A stretch of DNA of 64,000 bases from SIG440 sp045646865 (GCA_045646865.1 JAZRLM010000015.1:1-64000), one strand, 5' to 3'; positions 33,881 to 43,231 are shown, numbered from the stretch's first letter. The notes: generated by a model not told the origin, from the letters alone. Program-made: numbers and translations.

Positions 33881-36235
33881 TTATCTTGTGGTTTCAACAA
33901 ATTTTCTGACTTCCGAAATGCCCGCAAATCTATCAAACGCATCACCCGATTTAACAATCAGTGTTGGTGCCTGACGTACGCCAAATCTTTCTGTCAGATT
34001 AACCTTTTCTTCGGCATCAATAACAGTATACCCAATTCCGCACTTGTCTAAAACAGCTTTTGCCGCTTTACAGTTGGGACAGGTTTTGGTTGTAAACAAC
34101 ATGACTTCAGCATCACAACCGCAATCAGCCTCAGCAGCAGGAACACCATTCCGCTTAAGTACCGAATTCTCAATGTCGTAAAGCTTTCTGTCTTTATATT
34201 CCTGAGATTTACCGTCGTTCCAGTTGCCTACGGGACGGTAGTAACCTGTGATACGGCTGTAAACCTCGGTCTTGCCACCGCAGATGGGGCACTTAACCTG
34301 CTCGCCGATAAGATAACCGTGGTCCTTACATACCGAATATGTAGGTGACAATGTATAATATGGCAGCTCATAATTCTCGGCAATCTTTCTTACAAGATTT
34401 GCAGCAGCCTTCCAGTCGGGCAGTTTTTCGCCCAGGAATGCGTGGAATACTGTACCTGATGTATAGAGAGTATGTAGCTCGTCCTGCATATCAAGTGCAT
34501 CGAATATATCAGCAGTACAGCCAACAGGAAGATGGGAACTATTTGTATAATAGGGTGTTTCTCCCTCTTTTGCCGCTGTGATGATGTCAGGATATTTCTT
34601 TCTGTCATGCTTTGCAAAACGATAAGTTGTTGACTCTGCAGGAGTTGCCTCAAGGTTATACAAATCACCGTATTTTTCCTGATAGTCAGAAAGTCTTTCA
34701 CGCATATGGTTAAGAACCTTTTTGGTGAATTCTCTTGTTTCCTTATGAGTCATATCGTTGCCAAGCCATTTTGCATTAAGACCAACTTCGTTCATACCGA
34801 TAAGACCGATTGTTGAAAAGTGGTTTGCAAATGTTCCTAAGTAACGCTTTGTATAGGGATAAAGTCCTTCGTCAAGAAGCTATGTGATCACCTCACGTTT
34901 TACACTGAGCGAACGAGCCGAAATATCCATAAGCTTATTAAGTCTCTTGAAGAAGTCTTCTTCGTCCTCTGCAAGATATGCAATTCTGGGCATATTGATT
35001 GTAACAACACCAACCGAACCGGTACTTTCACCGCTACCAAAGAAACCGCCTGACTTCTTTCTCAGTTCACGAAGGTCAAGACGCAGTCTGCAGCACATAC
35101 TGCGGATGTCACTTGGTTCCATATCGCTGTTAATGTAGTTTGAGAAATAGGGTGTGCCGTATTTAGAAGTCATTTCAAACAACAGCTTGTTATTTTCGGT
35201 TTCTGACCAGTCAAAATCCTTTGTGATTGAATATGTGGGGATAGGATACTGGAATCCACGGCCGTTTGCGTCGCCTTCGATCATAACTTCGATGAATGCC
35301 TTGTTGACCATATCCATCTCGGTCTTACAATCCTTATACTTGAAGTCCATTTCCTTGCCGCCAACAATTGCAGGGAGCTCTGCAAGGTCAGCAGGAACAG
35401 TCCAGTCAAGAGTAATGTTTGAGAAAGGTGCCTGAGTACCCCAACGTGATGGTGTATTTACACCGTAAATAAAGGACTCAATGCACTTTTTAACCTGCTC
35501 ATAGCTGAGGTTATCCACCTTTACGAAAGGTGCTAGGTATGTATCAAATGAGCTGAACGCCTGAGCGCCTGCCCATTCGTTCTGCATAATACCAAGGAAG
35601 TTAACCATCTGATTGCAGAGGGTTGAAAGGTGACTTGCAGGAGCAGATGTAATCTTGCCCTCAACACCGCCAAGACCTTCCTGAATAAGCTGTTTCAGCG
35701 ACCATCCTGCACAGTAACCTGTAAGCATTGAAAGGTCGTGAATATGAATGTCTGCACTGCGGTGTGCATCTGCAATTTCGTCGTCATAAATCTCGCTGAG
35801 CCAGTAGTTTGCGGTAATAGCTCCCGAGTTTGAAAGGATAAGACCGCCTACCGAATATGTAACGGTAGAATTTTCCTTAACGCGCCAGTCGTTAATCTTG
35901 AGATAGTTGTCAACAACCTGCTGATAGTCAAGAACTGTTGACTGCATATTACGCATCTTTTCGTGAAGCTTTCTGTAAAGGATGTACGCCTTGGCAACAT
36001 CCGCATAGCCTGCCTGAACAAGCACCTCTTCCACACTATCCTGAATAGCTTCCACATTGATTGCATCATTTGTAATCTTCGGTTCAAAATCTGCAGTAAC
36101 CTTTAATGCCAGAAAATCAATTATGTTCATATTATACTGTCTGTTCTGGGCTTCAAAAGCCTGAACCATAGCATCGCTGATTTTGGATAAATCAAATTCA
36201 ACCAAAGAATTATCTCTTTTTCTTACCTTATACAT
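33881..36235 (-). pseudogene. nrdD: Anaerobic ribonucleoside-triphosphate reductase, interrupted by an in-frame amber codon
   Basis: Class III reductase making dNTPs without oxygen. Read through, the frame is about 784 codons. It comprises an ATP cone (residues 1-95), the catalytic barrel, the glycyl-radical motif RITGYYRPVGNWNDGK near the C-terminus, and a C-terminal thioredoxin/glutaredoxin-like domain (LFTTKTCPNCKAAKAVL). A TAG at plus 34880-34882 splits it in the same frame. Before it reads LSVKREVIT and after it LLDEGLYPYTKRYLG, a continuous NrdD sequence in which lysine is usual at the stop position. TAG ends other genes here (sigH, rarA, nrdG), so it is not recoded genome-wide. Nonsense mutation, sequencing error and suppression all remain possible. 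Confidence 0.85.
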
Positions 36236-36301
36236 AATTCCCTCTCCTCTTATTTTTTTGTCTTCTGTGACGTATGTTTTAAGAAGCTTTCGCTCCATCT
36301 T

Positions 36302-36997
36302 CTACAAATCCATACCCCGCACACAGGTTTTGGGGGTATACTCCCTTGCCGCCGCAAGTAAAGTCTTTATCTCATTGTCTTCAAATTCTTTAAGACCTGA
36401 CATCAATACGGTTTCGCCGTCACGGAACGGCTGTATAAAATAATTTTCATCTGCACCGATTATCTTTGCAATTTCGGCAATATCTTCTTCTGTGTGAAAA
36501 TCCTTAACTACCGTTGTTCTGAATTCGCGTGGAATATCCGAATTTTTAAGGAACTCTATACTCTCCTTAACGGTATCAAATGTAATCTTTTCGTTACCCG
36601 ATGTCTGACTATATTTTGTGGGCGCATTTTTAATATCCATTGCAACATAGTCACACAGACCAGAATTAACCGCCCTTTTCAACCGTTCGGGGAAACTGCC
36701 GTTTGTATCAAGTTTTACCTTGTAGCCCATATCCTTAATATTTTTCAGAAAATCAAGGGTTTCGTCGGTCATCAAAGGCTCGCCGCCCGATACACAAACT
36801 CCGTCTAAAATCCCCTGCCGTTTTTTCAGAAACCCCAAAAACTCATCCTCGGTCATTCTATCGGAGGATTTTGCCACCGCCATATCGGCATTGTGGCAAA
36901 ATGGGCATCTGAAATTGCAGCCTTCCAAAAACACCGTGCAGGCAACATATCCCGGAAAGTCCAGCAGAGTCATCTTCATAAGTCCGCCGATTTTCAT
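36302..36997 (-). CDS. nrdG: Anaerobic ribonucleotide reductase activating protein
   Basis: Radical-SAM enzyme that installs the glycyl radical on NrdD. It is 231 aa from the ATG at 36997, which follows GGAGGGC; the longer frame start lacks a ribosome site. The cluster motif is CNFRCPFCHN (about residues 26-35), followed by the glycine-rich SAM site VCVSGGEPLM. It is transcribed before nrdD from a promoter overlapped by NrdR-like boxes. Confidence 0.93.
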   Translation of the reverse strand: MKIGGLMKMTLLDFPGYVACTVFLEGCNFRCPFCHNADMAVAKSSDRMTEDEFLGFLKKRQGILDGVCVSGGEPLMTDETLDFLKNIKDMGYKVKLDTNGSFPERLKRAVNSGLCDYVAMDIKNAPTKYSQTSGNEKITFDTVKESIEFLKNSDIPREFRTTVVKDFHTEEDIAEIAKIIGADENYFIQPFRDGETVLMSGLKEFEDNEIKTLLAAAREYTPKTCVRGMDL

Positions 36998-37049
36998 GGT
37001 TTTTGCCCTCCAATTGCCCAATTTTTGATTTTACTGTATTTTTGTCAAA

Positions 37050-37097
37050 ACACAATATATAGTTTCCATTTTTTATTTAAAGCGCTAGATATTGTTA
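37050..37097 (-). promoter_or_regulatory. Tandem NrdR-like boxes upstream of nrdG
   Basis: Box 1 (37050-37065, ACACAATATATAGTTT) matches 15 of 16 positions of the NrdR consensus as I recall it. Box 2 (37082-37097) matches 11 of 16 on the minus strand. They start 32 bp apart, the spacing known for NrdR operators, and box 2 abuts the -10. NrdR represses nrd genes when dATP is high. Confidence 0.75.
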
Positions 37098-37125
37098 TTA
37101 TACATTACCCCCGAAAAATTGTCAA
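37097..37125 (-). promoter_or_regulatory. Promoter of nrdG-nrdD
   Basis: Minus strand TTGACA, 17-bp spacer, TATAAT. Confidence 0.85.
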
Positions 37126-37277
37126 TACTAAAAAATAACATTTTTCACCATCCATTTTTTGCCAACCTTAAAACCCTTGTCCCGTGGCACTTAGAGGATT
37201 TTTACTATCAAAAAATTTTTAAAAAATTGTCCGTTCCTAAGTAGAATTTTCACATATATTGTGTTCAAAAACAGATA

Positions 37278-37306
37278 TTGACATACAACATATTGAGTGA
37301 TATAAT
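37278..37306 (+). promoter_or_regulatory. Promoter of the TetM-like/Rae1 fusion gene
   Basis: TTGACA, 17-bp spacer, TATAAT; transcription would start about 28 bp before the ATG. Confidence 0.85.
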
Positions 37307-37340
37307 ATTTTTCAATAACTATATATTGTGGAGTACACCT

Positions 37341-39929
37341 ATGAAAAAAAGACTGGCAATTGGTGTTCTTGCCCACGTTGACTCGGGAAAAACCACTTTA
37401 TCCGAGGCAATGCTCTATCTGTCGGGGGAAATCCGTACCCTTGGCAGAGTTGACCGCAAGGACGCCTTTCTTGACACAAATGAAATAGAACGCACCCGTG
37501 GAATTACCATTTTTTCCAAGCAAGCTACTTTTTCTTACGGAGAAACAGATTTCACACTTCTTGACACACCCGGGCATGTGGATTTTTCAGCCGAGACCGA
37601 AAGAGCTCTCAGCGTCCTTGACTATGCCGTTTTGCTTATAAGTGCATCAGACGGTATTCAAAGCCACACCACATCACTTTGGAAAATTCTTATGCAGTAT
37701 AGCATCCCTACCTTTATATTTGTCAACAAAATGGATATGGACATTGCAGACAAAGAAGGTCTGCTTGATGAAATAAAAGATACTCTAAGCACCGCATGCA
37801 TTGACATTGAATCAGCCTTGACAGAAGGCAGCAGCGAGGCAGAATCTTTGGCGGTATGCAGCGACGGATTGATGAACGAGTTTTTTGAAAGCGGAGCTTT
37901 TTCGTCTGACAACATCACCGACGCTGTTGCACACCGCAAACTTTTTCCCGTATACTTTGGCTCGGCGCTTAAAACCGAGGGTGTTACCGAGCTTCTTGAC
38001 GCTCTTGACATATACACCCGTCAACTAATCAGCCGTGACAGTTTCGGAGCAAAGGTTTTCAAAATTTCCACCGACGAAAGAGGAACCCGCCTTACACATC
38101 TTAAAGTCACAGGCGGCAAGCTCTCGGTTAAAGATATTATTGGTGATGAAAAAATAAACGAAATCCGCATTTATTCAGGATTGAAATACAAAAGCAAGCA
38201 GGAAGTTCTGCCCGGTACAGTTTGTGCAGTATCAGGTCTGACACAATCCTTCCCCGGCCAAGGTCTTGGAATAGAAGTTGACAATTCTGCCTTTACCTTT
38301 GAGCCTGTATTTTCATATAAGGTTAAGCTTGAGGAAGGCTATGACATAAACACCGCACTCCGCAACCTTAACAAATATCAGGATGAAGACCCACAGCTCC
38401 GCACCGTATGGCATCCACAGCTTGGAGAAATTAACATTCAGCTTATGGGCGATGTACAGTCTGAAGTGCTGAAATCCATCCTTAAAGACCGTTTTGATAT
38501 GGCGGTGGAATTTGAGCAGGGCAGTATTATATATAAGGAAACAATTCAGAATTCGGTTCTTGGTGTAGGGCACTTTGAGCCTCTGCGCCATTATGCGGAA
38601 GTTCACCTGATACTTGAGCCGGGCAAATCGGGAAGTGGATTGGTGTTTGACAGCAAGTGCAGCGACGATGACCTTGACAAAAACTGGCAACGGCTTATCC
38701 TTACCCACCTTGAAGAAAAAACACATCTTGGCGTGCTGACAGGCGCCCCCATAACCGATATAAAAATTACTCTTGTGGCAGGTCGCGCCCATAAAAAGCA
38801 TACCGAGGGTGGCGACTTCCGTCAGGCAACCTACCGTGCAGTACGTCAGGGACTTATGCAGGCACAGTCGGTTCTGCTTGAGCCGTGGTACAGTTTTACC
38901 CTTACCCTACCCACATCCGTCCTTGGCAGGGCAATGACCGACATACAGAATATGGGTGGCAAATTCACCCCACCCGAAAATCGTGAAGATACTTCAATCC
39001 TTAAAGGCTATGCACCTGTTCAGGGACTTTGCAACTATTCGGCAGAGGTACGTGCATACACCCATGGTCTTGGAATTTTAGAATGTATGCCTGCAGGCTA
39101 TGAGCCATGCAAAAATCAGGCTGAAATTGTCGCCGAGATTGGCTATGACCCCGAGCAGGATTTGGACAATACTCCCGATTCAGTCTTCTGCGACCACGGT
39201 GCAGGGTTTGTTGTTAAATGGAACGAAGTCCATAACAATATGCACATCGAGGATACACGCAAAAAAGCCGCAGAAGAAATTACTACGGCACAGAATGCAC
39301 CAAGGCGCAGTTCAAATTACGCCGACGATGATGAGCTTATGCGTATTTTCGAACGAACCTACGGCAAAATTCAGCGCAAAGCTCACACAAGCTTTAAATC
39401 ACAAAAACTCCCCGAGGCGGTTGCTAAAAAATACAAAGCGCCAAAGGATACCAAGGGCGAATATTTGTTGGTGGACGGATATAACATTCTTTTTGCCTGG
39501 TTTGATTTGAACAATGCCGACAGCAAAACATTGGATGTTGCCAAGAATTATCTGATAACACGTCTTTCAAACTACAAAGAAATGCGCAGTTGCGAAATTA
39601 TAGTAGTCTTTGACGCCTACAAGGTCAAGGGCGGTCTTGGAAGTTATGAACGAATCGGAAACCTTGATGTTGTTTACACCAAAGAAGCCGAAACCGCCGA
39701 CACCTATATTGAACGCACCGCAAAAGATATAAGCAAAAAGAATTACTCGGTTAAAGTTGCAACCTCCGACCGTCTGGAGCAGGTTATTATCTTTGGCGAC
39801 GGTGCCTACCGCATATCCGCTGACGAATTTTTAAAGGATATCGAGCTTGCAGAGGAAAGATTAAATGACATAATGAAAGAACTTCAGACGCATCAGCCCC
39901 TTACCGAAATCAGAATAACCGAAAAATAA
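37341..39929 (+). CDS. TetM-like ribosomal-protection GTPase fused to a Rae1/YacP (NYN) endoribonuclease domain
   Basis: An 862-aa protein. Residues 1 to about 640 form an EF-G-like GTPase of the Tet(M)/Tet(O)/Tet(W) group: AHVDSGKTT (11-19), RGIT (53-56), DTPGHVDF (75-82), NKMD (129-132), then domains II to V including LPTSVLGRAMTDIQNMGG of domain IV. A charged linker (about 650-705) leads to a complete YacP/Rae1-type domain at 707-862: LLVDGYNILFAW, IIVVFDAYKVKGG, TKEAETADTYIE and ATSDRLEQVIIFGDGAYR. Asp712 and Asp787 align with the Asp7 and Asp81 I recall as catalytic in B. subtilis Rae1, which cleaves mRNA in the ribosomal A site. The upstream in-frame TTG at 37278 lies in the promoter and is rejected; GGAG precedes 37341. 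Single-gene unit. Tetracycline resistance is possible but unproven. Confidence 0.9.
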   Translation: MKKRLAIGVLAHVDSGKTTLSEAMLYLSGEIRTLGRVDRKDAFLDTNEIERTRGITIFSKQATFSYGETDFTLLDTPGHVDFSAETERALSVLDYAVLLISASDGIQSHTTSLWKILMQYSIPTFIFVNKMDMDIADKEGLLDEIKDTLSTACIDIESALTEGSSEAESLAVCSDGLMNEFFESGAFSSDNITDAVAHRKLFPVYFGSALKTEGVTELLDALDIYTRQLISRDSFGAKVFKISTDERGTRLTHLKVTGGKLSVKDIIGDEKINEIRIYSGLKYKSKQEVLPGTVCAVSGLTQSFPGQGLGIEVDNSAFTFEPVFSYKVKLEEGYDINTALRNLNKYQDEDPQLRTVWHPQLGEINIQLMGDVQSEVLKSILKDRFDMAVEFEQGSIIYKETIQNSVLGVGHFEPLRHYAEVHLILEPGKSGSGLVFDSKCSDDDLDKNWQRLILTHLEEKTHLGVLTGAPITDIKITLVAGRAHKKHTEGGDFRQATYRAVRQGLMQAQSVLLEPWYSFTLTLPTSVLGRAMTDIQNMGGKFTPPENREDTSILKGYAPVQGLCNYSAEVRAYTHGLGILECMPAGYEPCKNQAEIVAEIGYDPEQDLDNTPDSVFCDHGAGFVVKWNEVHNNMHIEDTRKKAAEEITTAQNAPRRSSNYADDDELMRIFERTYGKIQRKAHTSFKSQKLPEAVAKKYKAPKDTKGEYLLVDGYNILFAWFDLNNADSKTLDVAKNYLITRLSNYKEMRSCEIIVVFDAYKVKGGLGSYERIGNLDVVYTKEAETADTYIERTAKDISKKNYSVKVATSDRLEQVIIFGDGAYRISADEFLKDIELAEERLNDIMKELQTHQPLTEIRITEK

Positions 39930-39942
39930 TAACGAAAAAAGT

Positions 39943-39974
39943 AAATCCCACAACCATTGGTTGTGGGATTTTGA
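39943..39974. terminator. Bidirectional terminator fusion gene / rpsI
   Basis: AAATCCCACAACC / GGTTGTGGGATTT with a 3-nt loop between the convergent genes. Confidence 0.88.
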
Positions 39975-39988
39975 TAAGCAATAAGAAA

Positions 39989-40387
39989 CTATCTTTTTGA
40001 GAACTGAGGAGCACGACGAGCTGCTTTGAGTCCGTACTTCTTTCTTTCCTTCATTCTGGGGTCACGAGTGAGGTAACCTGCAGCCTTGAGTGTAGCTCTG
40101 AAAGCTTCAGCGTCTACTTCAAGAAGAGCACGTGCGATACCGTGACGGATAGCACCAGCCTGACCTGTGAAACCGCCGCCCTTAACGTTTACAAGAACAT
40201 CGAACTTGCCGATTGTACCTGTAAGAACCAGGGGCTGACGAAGGATTGTCTTAAGTGTTTCGAGACCAAAATAATCGTCAATGTCTCTTTTGTTTATTGT
40301 AATAGTACCGTTGCCGGGAACCAATCTAACTCTGGCAACAGATTCTTTTCTTCTACCTGTTCCGTAATACTGAACTGCATTTGCCAT
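39989..40387 (-). CDS. rpsI: 30S ribosomal protein S9
   Basis: A 132-aa protein with the family start (VQYYGTGRRKESVARVRL), the GGGFTGQAGAIRHGIARAL region and the C-terminal tail RRAPQFSKR that reaches the P-site tRNA. Second gene of rplM-rpsI. Confidence 0.98.
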   Translation of the reverse strand: MANAVQYYGTGRRKESVARVRLVPGNGTITINKRDIDDYFGLETLKTILRQPLVLTGTIGKFDVLVNVKGGGFTGQAGAIRHGIARALLEVDAEAFRATLKAAGYLTRDPRMKERKKYGLKAARRAPQFSKR

Positions 40388-40405
40388 TGATATCTACCTC
40401 CTCTA

Positions 40406-40843
40406 TTATTTAATCTCGCCTGTCCACTCAACCGGTGACTGAGCAGCGTGATTGTGATTTGCATCAGCGTAAACCTTGAGCATCTTAAGTGCCTGTCTGC
40501 CCAATGTTGTGTGGGGAACCATACCCGAGATAGCAAGTTCCATAGCCTTTACGGGGTTGTTTGCCATCATATCTTTGTATGATTCTTCCTTGAGGTGGCC
40601 GATATAACCTGTGTGTCTGTAATACTTCTTCTGATCAAGCTTCTTACCTGTGAGAACAGCGTCTTTTGCGTTGATAACGATAACATATTCGCCGCAGTTT
40701 ACATTAGGTGTAAACTCAGGACGGTGCTTACCTCTGAGAATTGCAGCAGCAGTTGCAGCAACACGACCGAGGGGCTTGCCTGCAGCGTCGATAATGTACC
40801 ACTTCTTTTCAAGCTCATTAGCTTTTGCCATATAAGTTGACAT
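40406..40843 (-). CDS. rplM: 50S ribosomal protein L13
   Basis: A 145-aa protein from the ATG at 40843, which is 8 nt after GGAGG; an ATG two codons earlier is too close to the ribosome site. Family segments KWYIIDAAGKPLGRVA, NCGEYVIVINA, YYRHTGYIGHLK and MVPHTTLGRQALKML are present. First gene of rplM-rpsI behind an L13-type leader. Confidence 0.98.
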   Translation of the reverse strand: MSTYMAKANELEKKWYIIDAAGKPLGRVAATAAAILRGKHRPEFTPNVNCGEYVIVINAKDAVLTGKKLDQKKYYRHTGYIGHLKEESYKDMMANNPVKAMELAISGMVPHTTLGRQALKMLKVYADANHNHAAQSPVEWTGEIK

Positions 40844-40859
40844 TTTCATTTCCTCCTAA

Positions 40860-40960
40860 ATTTCCTTCAGACTATGAGCAAATGAACACATTCACCGCTG
40901 TGTGCATTTGCCCACAGTCTGTCTGAATTATTGTTTGTCTGCGCATCATTCTTACGCAGC
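40860..40960 (-). promoter_or_regulatory. L13-type ribosomal leader
   Basis: On the minus strand, CAGACTGTGGGCAAATG pairs imperfectly with CATTTGCTCATAGTCTG, with an inner CACACAGCGGTGAATGTG hairpin. It sits between a consensus promoter and the rplM ribosome site. Position and shape fit the L13 autoregulatory leader of firmicutes; not confirmed by a covariance search. Confidence 0.7.
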
Positions 40961-40967
40961 GTAGTCT

Positions 40968-40996
40968 ATTATAATATCTTTTTTTTATTTTGTCAA
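40968..40996 (-). promoter_or_regulatory. Promoter of rplM-rpsI
   Basis: Minus strand TTGACA, 17-bp spacer, TATAAT, a full consensus match. Confidence 0.9.
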
Positions 40997-41189
40997 CCCC
41001 TTTTTTCAAAGAAATTAATTTACCTATTAATAAAGTCCGTTTTTCTCATTTTTACTCTCTTATACTCTTGTTTACTCCAACTTCAAGTCGCAATTTTTTT
41101 ATTTTTAGAACTGTTTTGGGGAATTTTATTGAAGAAATTTCCATATTGTGGTATATTATTATTAAATAAAAACATCAGGAGTTTTTGAT

Positions 41190-42011
41190 ATGACATCGAA
41201 CAACACAAACTTTGATCTTACAATGATTGCCACATTTAAAAATCTTGTTTCGGTATCCCATCAGTCATTAGAGGATATCAAAAGCAGTTTCAGTATGCCG
41301 CCTGCTGTCTTCAGAAAACTTCACGCGGCTGATATCTGCAATTTTCAGATAAACAAAATCTGTAATCTTCTTGAATATATCTTTAAATCAAAGGATGCCC
41401 TGAGCACCATTGAAGATTTTGACCCCTTTGATTTGCTTTCGGAACTTACCAAAACTTTCGCCGGGACTTTTGCAGGATACGTTGATATTTCAACCGACTG
41501 CTATTCAAAGCTGCTGCGCCCCGTGCCAATGAAAATTGACAAAACCAAATTTGAGTTTTTGTTCCTTAATTTATTATATATCTGCTTGCGGAGTGCCGAA
41601 AATCACAATTTCAGGGGAGCAAAGTTCACCCTTTATATAACAGAAACACAAAGTTCTGTTGTTTTTCATCTGCGTGACAACTGCCAATGCATCAACTCGC
41701 AAATAGTACAAACTGCCCTCTTTGACGAGGACGCAATTGTTTATCCTTTTGATGACCCCGTAGAATCCATTATGGCACTATCGTTAAAGGCTGCACTTTA
41801 TTCGGTCAAGGAGCTTAACGGAACTTTGTCATACAAAGCTCTGAAAAGCGGTAACAGATATGACATTTCTCTGCCCAAACCCGCGCCTGAGCGCACCCGC
41901 AGAGCAAAATCACCAGCACGTTATATGCCCAATTATTCACTTTATGAAGTTATTTTCGCTGATTTGCTCTGCGAATTCAAAGCTACACCAAAGGAGGCCG
42001 GCGAACTGTGA
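41190..42011 (+). CDS. Histidine-kinase-like protein lacking catalytic motifs (unknown function)
   Basis: A 273-aa protein. A helical N-terminal half is followed by a region reading like a GHKL ATPase domain: DPFDLLSELTKTFA, then FLFLNLLYICLRSAE in place of the N-box, and SSVVFHLRDNC in place of the G1 box. The phospho-accepting histidine and the usual glycine motifs are missing. It may be a signalling or scaffold protein that keeps only the fold. It overlaps cca by 4 bp (GTGA), so it is translationally coupled to it. The fold is inferred from pattern only. Confidence 0.55.
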   Translation: MTSNNTNFDLTMIATFKNLVSVSHQSLEDIKSSFSMPPAVFRKLHAADICNFQINKICNLLEYIFKSKDALSTIEDFDPFDLLSELTKTFAGTFAGYVDISTDCYSKLLRPVPMKIDKTKFEFLFLNLLYICLRSAENHNFRGAKFTLYITETQSSVVFHLRDNCQCINSQIVQTALFDEDAIVYPFDDPVESIMALSLKAALYSVKELNGTLSYKALKSGNRYDISLPKPAPERTRRAKSPARYMPNYSLYEVIFADLLCEFKATPKEAGEL

Positions 42012-43231
42012 TTCTACCCCGGGCGGTGCAAAAAATCATATCTTTACTCAACGATTGCGGATTTGACGCATACATGGTGGGCGGTTGTGTGCGTGATATT
42101 CTTATGGGTAATTCTCCCCATGACTGGGATATTACAACCTCTGCCACTCCTGAACAGGTACAGAAAATATTCAGCCGATACTCCGTAATTCCAACAGGAA
42201 TCAAGCACGGAACAGTAGCCGTAATTATAGACAATACGCCTTTTGAAATAACCACCTTTCGTATTGACGGAAATTATTCTGATAGCCGGCATCCCGAAAA
42301 TGTCACATTTTCGACAAGTCTTGTTGAAGATTTAAAACGTCGTGATTTCACCATTAACGCCATTGCATATCATCCCAAATCAGGCATTGTTGACCCCATT
42401 GGAGGTCAGACCGATATTCAGAATAAAATTATCCGTACCGTAGGCAACCCTGCACAGCGTTTTTCAGAGGATGCCCTGCGTATAATGCGCGCAATACGTT
42501 TTTCGGCAGTTCTTGGATTTGAAATGGAGCCTCACACTGCAATGGCTTTATATAAATACCGTCATTTACTTGAAAACATCGCCGCTGAACGCATTTATAC
42601 CGAGCTTAACAAAATACTGTGCTCTGATGGCGCATCAGCGGTGATAAAAAAATACTTTTCGGTTTTATCACAAAGGCTTTTCGGCGATTGTCTGGCAAAA
42701 CCCTTTGACGCATCTGCCTTTAACTGTATCAATCTTTTGCCCTGCAAGCTGAGTTTAAGGCTTTCGGCATTTCTTTACGGCGCAGCAATGGGTTTTGATA
42801 CAGATGTAGTTTCTTTAGCAAAATCGTTCTTTTCACATCTTAAATACGACAACAAAACCCGTAGTCAAGCTATGACCTTGCTTGCAAATCTGCACCGCAG
42901 TATACCTCCTGACAGAATTTCAATCAGGCAGATTATACGTGATATCGGGACAGACAATGTGCAGAATATTTTTGAATTAAAAGTTGCTTTGCAGATAGAC
43001 AACCTTGACACAATTAATTTGTCAAAAAGTATCATTTCTGAAATTTTGCGTGACGAAGATTGTTGTCGTTTATGCGACCTTGCCATAAACGGCAACGACC
43101 TTGCATCCAAATTTAACCTCAAAGGAGCCGACATCGGTAATGCGCTTAACACTCTATTGGATGCGGTTATTGAGGATAAATGCCAAAACACAAGGTCATC
43201 ATTAATTGAATATTATAAATCGGGTGGTTAA
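42008..43231 (+). CDS. cca: CCA tRNA nucleotidyltransferase
   Basis: Adds or repairs the 3' CCA of tRNA. It is 407 aa starting at GTG (42008) behind AAAGGAGG. Motifs: MVGGCVRDILMG and HDWDITTSATPE (metal ligands), then DLKRRDFTINAIAY and EDALRIMRAIRFSAVLG. The C-terminal half lacks a clear HD domain. Most tRNA genes in this window already encode CCA, so repair is probably its main role here. Confidence 0.93.
   Translation: MILPRAVQKIISLLNDCGFDAYMVGGCVRDILMGNSPHDWDITTSATPEQVQKIFSRYSVIPTGIKHGTVAVIIDNTPFEITTFRIDGNYSDSRHPENVTFSTSLVEDLKRRDFTINAIAYHPKSGIVDPIGGQTDIQNKIIRTVGNPAQRFSEDALRIMRAIRFSAVLGFEMEPHTAMALYKYRHLLENIAAERIYTELNKILCSDGASAVIKKYFSVLSQRLFGDCLAKPFDASAFNCINLLPCKLSLRLSAFLYGAAMGFDTDVVSLAKSFFSHLKYDNKTRSQAMTLLANLHRSIPPDRISIRQIIRDIGTDNVQNIFELKVALQIDNLDTINLSKSIISEILRDEDCCRLCDLAINGNDLASKFNLKGADIGNALNTLLDAVIEDKCQNTRSSLIEYYKSGG

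Larger units (their letters stand above)
36998..37340. other. Divergent control region nrdG / TetM-like gene
   Basis: A 343-bp non-coding stretch. It holds the nrdG promoter and NrdR-like boxes on the left, and the consensus promoter of the TetM-like gene on the right. Two further TATATTGTG motifs (37251-37264 and 37316-37331) flank that right-hand promoter. The middle (37130-37245) is AT-rich, with no gene or strong structure seen. Confidence 0.6.

Noticed and set aside
34880..34882. TAG as a sense codon (pyrrolysine or a recoded genetic code)
   Set aside because: TAG is the natural stop of sigH, rarA and nrdG here, and NrdD is not a known pyrrolysine protein. Site-specific suppression cannot be excluded.
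37278..37340. TTG-started extension of the TetM-like protein
   Set aside because: The TTG is the -35 hexamer of a consensus promoter, so it lies upstream of the transcript start.
37341..39929. Plain acquired tetracycline-resistance gene on a transposon
   Set aside because: No transposon genes or tet leader peptide are near, and the C-terminal NYN domain is absent from classical Tet(M/O/W).
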